NCBI RefSeq assembly: GCF_000702265.1
Contig: NZ_JNKZ01000010.1
Coordinates: forward strand, 62,001 to 126,000
Direction: 5' to 3'
From: Butyrivibrio sp. NC2002
Lineage (GTDB): Bacteria > Bacillota > Clostridia > Lachnospirales > Lachnospiraceae
DNA length: 64,000 nt
A program made the position numbers and the translations under genes. Position 1 is the stretch's first letter. Every line of letters begins with the position of its first letter. Under the pieces are notes generated by a model. The model ran no database searches. It was not told where the DNA came from and saw only the letters and a program-made list of their open reading frames with translations. Positions 41,857 to 50,137 of the stretch are shown here, piece by piece.

Positions 41857-44271
41857 TTATCTTGATTCGCTAAGATAAAGCGATATTCTGCTTTGGATGA
41901 TGTTGGTGACTTCATCTACCGTTTTCTGATCCTCAAAATAAGCGCCTGTCTCTTCCTGAATAATTTCATTTACCTTTTCATCATAATGCATGGTATCTGA
42001 TATGGATTTGATGAAATCAACCAGCTGGGCTGTCTTTTCAGGACTCATTGCCTTTATTTCTATCTCTATATCCTCTCCTATGCACCATACCGAATTATCA
42101 GGCTGTTTTTTTCCTTCTTCGTCAATATAATAGGGATCTTCCTGAGCCTTTTCTTCAAGAGCCTTGAGCGAATCCTCTCTAACGGGAAATGCCCACTGCA
42201 GATTTTCCTGATAATCCTTCTGGAGGAATATCTTTAAAAATTCCCATGCTGCATCTTTATGCTTACAATCCTTGCTCATGGCAAGCTGCAGATTAGGGGA
42301 GATGTAGGATTTAGTTCCATCAGCTGTAGGGAAACCGTTAAAATTGACATCTGTTCCAAAATATCCCTTTTCAAGTGTTTGATAATCTGTAAATTCGCTG
42401 ATCCAGGTTACACGAAGAAGTCCCTTTTTCTCCCTGAACATTACCTCCTCTTCCTGGTAATCGTAATCATCAGTCCTTTCCGGAAGTTTTTTGTTAAACT
42501 CCAGGAATTTTTTGAACTCATCTGAATCAAAACTGCAGGTACCGTTTTCCCAGTCAATAAAGCTTCCTCCGATGGTGGTGTAGAGCTCATAAGTGCTGTC
42601 TTTAAAGAGCATTCCCATCATATACTTATCTTCGATGTTGTTCTGCTTGCAGAGTTCTTCGGCATTATCCCATGTAACTACAGTATCTCCCACCATATCC
42701 TTTGAAGAAACTGCAGTAACTATGGAAAATGAGGGAATAATCATCATCTGTTTGCCGTTTCTTTTTCCTGCATCCATTACGTTTTCCAAAAACTCGGTTT
42801 TTGAGAGCTCTTCGTCATTTTCCAAATAAGAATCAAGTGGCTCAAACACGCCCTTTGCTATATAACTCTCATAAGGTATATATGAGTCCAGAACAACGAT
42901 ATCAGGAGCATTACCGGACGTAATATCCAGATTCATCTTACTTGTCATATCCTCAAAACTATCAGCGTCCTGCTCGCCATAATTTTTTATCTTTATCCTG
43001 TATTTGTCTGAGTTTTGATTGAACTTAACAACAGCCTTTCTGACCGCATCATCAATAAATATAGTTCCGATAACAAGCGTCTCTTTTTCTACAACTTCAG
43101 AAGGGTCAACCTTGGTAAGAGTTCCTAAAATGTTCGATGCGTTGGAACTATCCGAAACTATGATAAAATCACCGTTTGTTAATTCTCCCACATAATTGGT
43201 GTAACTAAGGTCAAGATCCGAAAGAGTGTAGTCGCATACTTTCTTGCTCTCAAAGTCAGCCAGGTTCAGGCCATATATACAATCGCCCTGAGCATAATAA
43301 AAATCGTAAGTTTTTCCGGGATAAAGGTTTGATCCAACATATAGATCATCCGGTATAGGCTGTCCTTCTCCAAACTTTTTGGCCTTGGGATCAAATTCGT
43401 AAAAAGAGTATTTCCAGTCACTGTCAGGCTCAAAAAGATATGTTTTACCATCCCTTATTCTATAGATCCTTCTATCGATATAATCATCTTCGCCTGAATT
43501 AGATCTGATCTCTTCTCTGCTTCCATTCTCTATGGAATACATACTGATGCCTTTTTCTGTACAGCATAAAATGCAACTGTCCTTCACGTAGCTTACAGAG
43601 CTTATATAGCTTTCTTCATCTTCATCAGCAACATCGAACATCCACTCACAGTTTCCATCCGGTGTAAACTTGGCGATTTTCTTCTCCCCGGGAAGATATT
43701 CATCATCATATTCTTCAGAGGTCTCTTCATCTTCTGCTACTTCTTCACTTTCGGTGGCCTCATCGCCTTCTGATGCCTCTTCTGCGGTTTCGTTATCTTC
43801 TGAAACTTCGTCCTCTTCGGATTCATTTTCTTCTGTATCGATCACCATCTCTGTTTCTGCACCATCATAAGCTTCGCTTCCATCAGGTTCGTATTTTTCA
43901 ACTATAGCGTATATGTTTCCGTCTTCGTCCACATCGAATTTGTTCGTACTGTACTCTACGTCTTCATTCTCCAAGGTAATCTTTGAAAAAGATCCCTCAC
44001 CATTTTGGAACTTCACGAAAGCCTGATTCCCATCATCTCCGTAAAAGGAGGTATACAGATCGTCACCTTGTATGGCAAAAGAGTCAAAATACACTCCGGT
44101 CAATCTTTCATCGTCAATTTCACTGTATTTATATACACAGTCCTTATCTTCCTCACTAAGAGTACTTTTTGTTCCTGCCGAATCAGTGCCACCCTTTTTG
44201 CCGCATCCCGACATGAAACACGACGTCACTGACAAGACAAAAACCATCCCCCAAATGATTCTTTTCTTCAT
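41857..44271 (-). CDS. Two-part lipoprotein: N-terminal propeller-like region plus extracellular solute-binding domain
   Basis: The 804-residue exported lipoprotein has a lipobox FMSGC (Cys about 23). Residues ~45-390 have repeated strands such as FAIQGDDLYTSFYGDDG, VDEDGNIYAIVEKYEPDG and IAKFTPDGNCEWMFD, as in beta-propeller proteins. They are interrupted by a ~65-residue Glu/Asp-rich insert. Residues ~395-800 match family 1 sugar-type binding proteins (LVIGTIFIDDAVRKAVVKFNQNSDKYRIKIKNY, SGNAPDIVVLDSYIPYESYIAKGVFEPLDSY, LLRVTWISEFTDY). The ATG follows GAGGAG. No permease or ATPase gene adjoins, so the partner transporter, if any, is elsewhere, or the protein is a sensor component. Confidence 0.8.
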   Translation of the reverse strand: MKKRIIWGMVFVLSVTSCFMSGCGKKGGTDSAGTKSTLSEEDKDCVYKYSEIDDERLTGVYFDSFAIQGDDLYTSFYGDDGNQAFVKFQNGEGSFSKITLENEDVEYSTNKFDVDEDGNIYAIVEKYEPDGSEAYDGAETEMVIDTEENESEEDEVSEDNETAEEASEGDEATESEEVAEDEETSEEYDDEYLPGEKKIAKFTPDGNCEWMFDVADEDEESYISSVSYVKDSCILCCTEKGISMYSIENGSREEIRSNSGEDDYIDRRIYRIRDGKTYLFEPDSDWKYSFYEFDPKAKKFGEGQPIPDDLYVGSNLYPGKTYDFYYAQGDCIYGLNLADFESKKVCDYTLSDLDLSYTNYVGELTNGDFIIVSDSSNASNILGTLTKVDPSEVVEKETLVIGTIFIDDAVRKAVVKFNQNSDKYRIKIKNYGEQDADSFEDMTSKMNLDITSGNAPDIVVLDSYIPYESYIAKGVFEPLDSYLENDEELSKTEFLENVMDAGKRNGKQMMIIPSFSIVTAVSSKDMVGDTVVTWDNAEELCKQNNIEDKYMMGMLFKDSTYELYTTIGGSFIDWENGTCSFDSDEFKKFLEFNKKLPERTDDYDYQEEEVMFREKKGLLRVTWISEFTDYQTLEKGYFGTDVNFNGFPTADGTKSYISPNLQLAMSKDCKHKDAAWEFLKIFLQKDYQENLQWAFPVREDSLKALEEKAQEDPYYIDEEGKKQPDNSVWCIGEDIEIEIKAMSPEKTAQLVDFIKSISDTMHYDEKVNEIIQEETGAYFEDQKTVDEVTNIIQSRISLYLSESR

Positions 44272-44463
44272 ACACTTTTCTCCTCGTATAATTTATTTTT
44301 CCTTAAATATCCCCACAAATAGCACTACTTATCAAATGATACTTGATATACAATGGATAGTAAATGTTTTTTTATAAGATAAACCACTTATATAACGTTT
44401 TATTCATCATTTTAGGGACACTACTCAAGAAATTATGTTATACTTCGTTGATGTGAGGTCATT

Positions 44464-45267
44464 ATGAGCAAATTTAAGAAATCATTAAAGTGGATCGCGA
44501 TATTACTAGTATCTGTCGTTGTTATTGCAGCCATAGCTTTCAAACTATATACAAAAGACTATTACCACGCAGATAACACAATCATCAGTTATGTGCAAAA
44601 CCTGTTTGATAGTGAGGTTCATTCATACTCTGATGAAAACGGAACGGTATTTATCCCTCAGACAAAAGATATATCTGCCGTTATTGTCTTTTATCCGGGC
44701 GGAAAAGTCGAATATACCGCGTATTCATCATTAATGTATGATCTTGCATCAAAAGGATGCCTGTGTCTTCTTCCCAAAATGCCTGAAAATCTGGCCATTC
44801 TGAGAGTTAATGCCGCAGATGTACTAACCAAAAACTACGATACACAAAAAGAAATGGTAAAAAATGTGGACTGGTATCTTGCAGGGCACTCACTGGGAGG
44901 CGTTGCAGCAGCATCATTTTTATCTGAATGTGTGGCTAATGATGAGACTCCGGGCGAAGATCCGTTTGAATATAAGGGGATAATCCTATGTGCTTCTTTC
45001 CCCTCAGTTGACTTATCAAACTCAGACTTAAGGCTTTTGTCAATCTATGGTTCAAATGACGGAGTCCTGAATATGGAAAAATATGAAGCAAGCAAGGTCA
45101 ACTGGCCCAAAGATTCTGAAGAACACATTATAGAAGGCGGAATACACTCATACTTTGGAAATTACGGTCTTCAGGATGGAGATGGCACACCTTCCATATC
45201 GAACGAAGAACAGATAATAGAAACTGCAGATACAATTATGGATTGGATTGGTATCTATCAGCAATAA
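44464..45267 (+). CDS. Membrane-anchored alpha/beta hydrolase
   Basis: The 267-residue protein has one N-terminal membrane helix (about 9-27) and an alpha/beta hydrolase domain related to dienelactone hydrolase-like esterases. The nucleophile elbow GHSLGG is in DWYLAGHSLGGVAAASFL (about residues 140-157). The acid Asp is expected in IYGSNDGVLN, and the His in EGGIHSYFGNYG. VIVFYPGGKVEYTAYSSL provides the oxyanion-hole strand. GAGG lies before the ATG. It has its own upstream region and ends with a 10-bp overlap of the convergent PAP2 gene. The substrate is unknown. Confidence 0.8.
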   Translation: MSKFKKSLKWIAILLVSVVVIAAIAFKLYTKDYYHADNTIISYVQNLFDSEVHSYSDENGTVFIPQTKDISAVIVFYPGGKVEYTAYSSLMYDLASKGCLCLLPKMPENLAILRVNAADVLTKNYDTQKEMVKNVDWYLAGHSLGGVAAASFLSECVANDETPGEDPFEYKGIILCASFPSVDLSNSDLRLLSIYGSNDGVLNMEKYEASKVNWPKDSEEHIIEGGIHSYFGNYGLQDGDGTPSISNEEQIIETADTIMDWIGIYQQ

Positions 45268-45914
45268 TCATCAACTATAGCAGAAAACAGTATCACAAGC
45301 GCTGCGCTTATGAGGATGCCTCCCACAATGTCTGTGAACCAGTGGGCGCCTGAGATAAGTCTGCCTATAACCGTTGCAACCAGGACAATGCCACTTAGTA
45401 TGCGGACTATGGTTGCAATTGCCTTGTTCTTAAAGAAATGTCCTGCTGTGATAATGAGAGAGCCCATAACTACGCATATCAGCATAGTATGTGATGAAGG
45501 GAAAGATGTCTCAAGCTCTGTCTCACCGGGCATTATCATAGGTCTGTAGTTGATCGGAATCTTGTCAAAAAGGACATACAGAATTATAGTCACTACATAC
45601 AAACCTCCAAGGGCAAGTATTGTCTTATCTACACTCTTAATGCTTTTTCCCTTTATAAGCTGCAAAGCGCCATATAATCCGAACAATGCACATACGCATA
45701 GTGCAAGAATTCCGAATACTTCTGTCAGTTTATACCAACCTTCATTAAGACCACCGCCAAAAGCAGCATATATACCGCCATTTATAGTTGAAAAGCCTAC
45801 ATTTGTTCCGTTCGGACCGATCGGTGCTACATCAACAGTCCTGATAAGCAGGATCCAAAGGACAAAAAGGATGCCCCATCCTGCAGCAAAACTATATTTA
45901 ACATTCTTTTTCAT
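45258..45914 (-). CDS. PAP2 family membrane phosphatase
   Basis: The 218-residue membrane protein has about six helices and the PAP2 catalytic motifs: SFPSSHTML (motif 2, with the phosphate-transfer His) and GRLISGAHWFTDIVGG (motif 3, with the nucleophilic His). A degenerate first motif lies near FDKIPINYRP. PAP2 enzymes remove phosphate from lipids such as phosphatidic acid or undecaprenyl pyrophosphate. GAGGAGA precedes the ATG. It follows the hybrid histidine kinase gene by 30 bp and is probably co-transcribed with it. Confidence 0.85.
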   Translation of the reverse strand: MKKNVKYSFAAGWGILFVLWILLIRTVDVAPIGPNGTNVGFSTINGGIYAAFGGGLNEGWYKLTEVFGILALCVCALFGLYGALQLIKGKSIKSVDKTILALGGLYVVTIILYVLFDKIPINYRPMIMPGETELETSFPSSHTMLICVVMGSLIITAGHFFKNKAIATIVRILSGIVLVATVIGRLISGAHWFTDIVGGILISAALVILFSAIVDDYC

Positions 45915-45944
45915 ACAAATCTCCTCACCGCCGCTATGGCATTT

Positions 45945-48900
45945 TTACATATTGCTTATAAGCTCATCCATCTGCTCCCACTTGAAGTTCTTGAGCATTT
46001 TTTCAAGCTTGTCAAACCTTTCCTGATCTTCCTTTTGCAGCTTATAACCATGGAGCTGTTCAAGTACAAATTCAGCTGAATCATAGTCCATAGAAGTCGC
46101 TGCTTCCTTTATAACGTCATAAGCTCCTTTTAGTTCATCCTCCGTGATGTCCTTTTTCTTAACTACTTCGCGGTTTTCGTCTACAACAGCAAGTTTTTGC
46201 TTGTACTTCATAAAGAATTCGAGGAACTCTTCGTTATTATTCAAAATATAGTCAATATCGCCCTTTTTACCGGCTTCTTCGAGCATCAGCGCATCATTTG
46301 ACAATTTGGATGCTCCGATTATTCTGGCCGTGCTCTTAAGAGCATGTACTTTTATGGTGTAGAGCTCATAGTCCTTTACATCAAAAGCATCTTTTATCTC
46401 TTTTGCCTTGGAATCTATGCTGTCATAGAAGCTTCTAATGAACTTGATAAAGGCCTTTTCTCCACCGCAGTACAACAGACCGTCTTCAATATTTATTCCC
46501 TTGGCTTCTCGTAGCCATGCATTTTCCGGGCTCAGTCCATCACCATATTCATCACTCTCAGAGGGCTCCTTAAGCAGGTCTTTGGGCACATAGTTCTTTA
46601 TGGTTTCCTCTAGCTGTTTACCGTTTACAGGCTTGGGAAGATATCCGTTAAATCCAAGCCCTTTATAGAATTCTTCTCCGTTGTGAGCAGCATTAGCAGT
46701 AAGCGCAATTACAGGCAGATCTTCAAATTCCTTGCGGATCTCCTTAAGTGTCTCTACTCCATCCATTTCAGGCATCATATGATCCAGAAGAACTACATGG
46801 AAATCCTCAGTCTCCATCTTTTCAAGGCATTCTCTTCCGCTCTGGACGAGTGTAACCTGCATTTTTGTTGCACTCAAAAGTCCCTCGATTACCTGTAGGT
46901 TCATGTCATTATCGTCAACTACAAGGACTTTTACACTAGGTGCGACATACTCCGGAACATATTTTTCCAAAGGTGCCTGTTTTTCATCCTCAACATATTT
47001 CCCGATAGGCGTAGCATCTATTATTCCCTGCTCTATGGTGAAATAAAAATCAGATCCCTGGCCATATGTGCTTTCACACTTCAGCTCTCCGCCCATAAGT
47101 TTAACAAACTGACTTGATATATGGAGACCGAGTCCCGTCCCCTGTATACCGCTGTTCTTTTCTTCTTCGAGACGTTCGAAGGCAGTAAAAAGCTTCTCTA
47201 TGTCTTCTGCCTTTACTCCCATTCCCGTATCCTTAACACTGAAAAACAATTTGCACTTATCATCACTTTTTTCCACAAGTTGTACTTTAAGTGTAAAGCC
47301 GCCTTCCTGCGTGTATTTAACAGCGTTTGTCAAAAGATTAAGAACTATCTGCTTTATCTTACCTTCATCGCCAAAGAGCATGCTTGGAATTTTTTCATCA
47401 ATATCTGTTGTAAAATCCAGACCCTTCTCATTACTTTTTACTCTTATCATACTTGTAAGAGAATGCAGCTGATCAAGTGTGTTATACTCGGTATTTACGA
47501 TATTGGTCTTACCTGATTCCACCTTGGTGACATCCAGGATATCATTGATTATCCCAAGCAAAATTTCAGATGATTTCTTGATCGACAGAGAATACTTTCG
47601 CACTAAAGTCTCATATTTTTCAGGTACATCCTTAGTGTCCTCTCTTAGCACCATCTCATTCATGCCCATTATTGTATTGATAGGCGTTCTGATCTCATGG
47701 GACATATTTGCTACAAATCTTGATTTCGCAAGATTTGCCCTGTCTGCTTCGTCCTTTGCATTTTTTATCTGAAGATACTGACCGTCGATGATGCTGTGAT
47801 ACTTAGATGTCATCCACAGCCCAAAAGTAAGGCTCACAAGCAAAAATCCTGCTGAGATAAGTCCTACTCTAAGTGAAAAGCCGGTAATACTATCCCTTAT
47901 ATCTGACATTGCCATATCTGCGCCTACATACGCAGTGCAATTTCCATTGCCGTCATATATTGGAGAATAGTAAGTTATAAACCACCCGTATTTATCGGTT
48001 ACTTCTATAGGCTCTATCTTTTCTCCCTTCATCAGTGAGGGGATATATGGTTTAAAACCATCATCGACAGCTAGTCTTTCTCCGACAGATTGTACCTTCT
48101 GAAAATTCGGATCAGTATCAAATACTATCTCTATTTCTTTTTCGAAGACCTTATATATATATACATACTCTATTCCTGGTGTATTTTCCTGAACAGCAAC
48201 CATAAGGTCGTTTATACTATCATATTCAGGATCTCCAAAGCCCCTCTCAAGATAATAATCAATTCTATCTGCATCTACTGCGCCGGATATAAGCTGAGTA
48301 ACACCCTTTACTGTGCTTATTCTTTCCGCCTTAAAGTTCCCCACATACAGATTTATACTTACCCTGGCAATGACTACCGTAAGAGTTATCGCAAGGAATG
48401 AGAGCACCCAAAGCAGCCTGCGTTTGAGCATATTTCTCTTTTTTTCATCAAATTCGCCATTATCATTATCAAGCTCACCGAGATCACTTTTTTCTATATC
48501 TTGCCTGATTTTAGAAGGAATCACCCATATTATGGCTCCTGTAGCCAGCACAGAGAGCATTTTATCCGGCAGATTATAAATTAATCCGGCAAGAATATAT
48601 GACAACGGTCTGTTAAGTCCTACGATGCTGCTCAAATAATTAATTACATCACCTTCCATAATTTCAGATGCATCGATTGAAAGCGCAAGTTCAATAGAAC
48701 TGCCCAGTATAGTAGAAATAATAACATTCAAAATTATAAACAAAGCTACTTTTCTGACAGTGACCTTTTTCCCGTTATGGAAAAAGAATGAAGTCAACAT
48801 AGCTATCGCAATATTTACAATTGCAAAATATATGGAAACACCATCCATTGAAGTATAGATCGCATTTGAAATAAGCGCTGTAACAACGCCTCCGATAAGC

Positions 48901-49082
48901 CCACATACGTAAGAAGAAACCATCGTGCCTATCGTATCCAGATAAAGCGGATAACCTAAACAGTCAGCAATTCTTGACAAAAAAACATTCCCTATAATGC
49001 AGCAAAGAATAATAAATAGTCTTATAAAACTTACCTTATTATCAGAAATAAATTTATTTATTACATTTATCTTATTCTTCAT
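45945..49082 (-). CDS. Large hybrid sensor histidine kinase with receiver and Hpt domains
   Basis: The 1045-residue kinase begins with a five-to-six-helix membrane bundle (about 15-205; LYLDTIGTMVSSYVCGLIGGVVTAL resembles ECF-type S components and similar integral sensors). An extracellular sensor of Cache type (about 245-395) lies between further helices. HisKA is at ~450-520 with His462 in MSHEIRTP, and HATPase_c is at ~560-680 (GTGLGLHI). A receiver domain at ~715-835 has Asp767 in LLDHMMPEMDG. A C-terminal Hpt domain (about 880-970) has His913 in KVHALKST. The complete His-Asp-His relay lacks a DNA-binding partner nearby, and the only gene downstream is PAP2. Confidence 0.88.
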   Translation of the reverse strand: MKNKINVINKFISDNKVSFIRLFIILCCIIGNVFLSRIADCLGYPLYLDTIGTMVSSYVCGLIGGVVTALISNAIYTSMDGVSIYFAIVNIAIAMLTSFFFHNGKKVTVRKVALFIILNVIISTILGSSIELALSIDASEIMEGDVINYLSSIVGLNRPLSYILAGLIYNLPDKMLSVLATGAIIWVIPSKIRQDIEKSDLGELDNDNGEFDEKKRNMLKRRLLWVLSFLAITLTVVIARVSINLYVGNFKAERISTVKGVTQLISGAVDADRIDYYLERGFGDPEYDSINDLMVAVQENTPGIEYVYIYKVFEKEIEIVFDTDPNFQKVQSVGERLAVDDGFKPYIPSLMKGEKIEPIEVTDKYGWFITYYSPIYDGNGNCTAYVGADMAMSDIRDSITGFSLRVGLISAGFLLVSLTFGLWMTSKYHSIIDGQYLQIKNAKDEADRANLAKSRFVANMSHEIRTPINTIMGMNEMVLREDTKDVPEKYETLVRKYSLSIKKSSEILLGIINDILDVTKVESGKTNIVNTEYNTLDQLHSLTSMIRVKSNEKGLDFTTDIDEKIPSMLFGDEGKIKQIVLNLLTNAVKYTQEGGFTLKVQLVEKSDDKCKLFFSVKDTGMGVKAEDIEKLFTAFERLEEEKNSGIQGTGLGLHISSQFVKLMGGELKCESTYGQGSDFYFTIEQGIIDATPIGKYVEDEKQAPLEKYVPEYVAPSVKVLVVDDNDMNLQVIEGLLSATKMQVTLVQSGRECLEKMETEDFHVVLLDHMMPEMDGVETLKEIRKEFEDLPVIALTANAAHNGEEFYKGLGFNGYLPKPVNGKQLEETIKNYVPKDLLKEPSESDEYGDGLSPENAWLREAKGINIEDGLLYCGGEKAFIKFIRSFYDSIDSKAKEIKDAFDVKDYELYTIKVHALKSTARIIGASKLSNDALMLEEAGKKGDIDYILNNNEEFLEFFMKYKQKLAVVDENREVVKKKDITEDELKGAYDVIKEAATSMDYDSAEFVLEQLHGYKLQKEDQERFDKLEKMLKNFKWEQMDELISNM

Positions 49083-49250
49083 ATTCCCTCTACAACTAAA
49101 AAAACATACGTAAATTATATTATAACAAAAATATATAAATTAATGAATTCATTAAGTACTTCAATGTTTTTTGATATTCAATGTCGATATTTCTGCACAG
49201 TCTGATACAATGATATATAAAATCAGCATCAAACTAGGAAGGATTGCCTT

Positions 49251-49943
49251 ATGGATATACACGGACTTCAAAAAATGACTCTTCTTGATTATCCCGAGCA
49301 CGTTGCTGCCACTGTTTTTCTTGGCGGTTGCGATTTCAGATGCCCTTTCTGCCATAACTATGAGCTCGTTGACGGATCCTTTTCCCCCATTATGACCGAA
49401 GATGATCTGTTCTCATTTCTTCAAAAAAGAGTCGGTATCCTTGACGGGGTCGCAATTACAGGTGGTGAGCCCTGTATCCGGCAAGACCTTATTACTTTTA
49501 TCAAAAAAATCCGTTCTCTTGGCTTTGCCATAAAGCTGGATACCAACGGCAATCACCCGGAAGTACTCGACCGTATATTAACAGAAGATTTGGCTGATTA
49601 CGTTGCTATGGACATAAAAAATTCTCCCTCAAAGTACGCATCAACTATAGGGCTAGATCACTTTGACACCAAAAACATAGATAAAAGCGTATCCATGCTG
49701 CTTTCATCCTCTATAGATTACGAATTCAGGACAACTGTAGTCAAACAGTTTCATGAAGATTCCGATTTTTTGCAGATCGGAAAATGGCTTAGCGGTGCGA
49801 AGAATTACTATCTGCAGCAGTTCACTTCCCGTAATACTGTGCCTGACAGTACACTTTCATCTCCATCTGCCGATGAAATGGGAAGATTCCTTAACATAGT
49901 TTCTCCACATGTAGAGCATGCGGCTATCAGAGGCATGTCATAA
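49251..49943 (+). CDS. nrdG: Anaerobic ribonucleoside-triphosphate reductase activating protein
   Basis: The 230-residue radical S-adenosylmethionine enzyme makes the glycyl radical on NrdD. The cluster motif CDFRCPFC has Cys27, Cys31 and Cys34 (CxxxCxxC), followed by AITGGEPC and KLDTNGNHP, both typical of the family. AGGAAGG lies eight bases before the ATG. It precedes nrdD by 194 bp; nrdD has its own promoter and NrdR boxes, and none were seen before nrdG. At 230 residues it is longer than the ~155-residue E. coli NrdG, in line with the NrdG variant of many anaerobes (PflA-like, TIGR02495). Confidence 0.9.
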   Translation: MDIHGLQKMTLLDYPEHVAATVFLGGCDFRCPFCHNYELVDGSFSPIMTEDDLFSFLQKRVGILDGVAITGGEPCIRQDLITFIKKIRSLGFAIKLDTNGNHPEVLDRILTEDLADYVAMDIKNSPSKYASTIGLDHFDTKNIDKSVSMLLSSSIDYEFRTTVVKQFHEDSDFLQIGKWLSGAKNYYLQQFTSRNTVPDSTLSSPSADEMGRFLNIVSPHVEHAAIRGMS

Positions 49944-49992
49944 GATTTAAACTACATATTTCAAGCCTTTAAGCCCCCTTTGTTTAATCTTT

Positions 49993-50039
49993 ACACAATA
50001 TATAGTAGCTGTTTTTTATTTTTGTACTATATATTGACC
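49993..50039 (+). promoter_or_regulatory. Pair of NrdR operator boxes
   Basis: Two near-palindromic 16-bp boxes occur: ACACAATATATAGTAG (49993-50008) and GTACTATATATTGACC (50024-50039), each close to the NrdR consensus acaCwAtATATwGtgt. They are 15 bp apart, so their centres are 31 bp apart, the three-turn spacing typical of NrdR. The second box overlaps the -35 of the nrdD promoter, which fits repression. Confidence 0.85.
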
Positions 50040-50062
50040 GCAGAAGTATTAAGTGCTATCCT
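50034..50062 (+). promoter_or_regulatory. nrdD promoter
   Basis: A -35 TTGACC (50034-50039) and a -10 TATCCT (50057-50062) are 17 bp apart. The -35 lies within the second NrdR box. A ~70-nt leader reaches the nrdD start, with GGGGG as the ribosome binding site. Confidence 0.65.
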
Positions 50063-50137
50063 TTAATTATGGTGGATTTAGCATTCTTCACCATTCTTGG
50101 GGATTTCAGTGTTGTATAGTTTTAGGGGGTATTTCTT

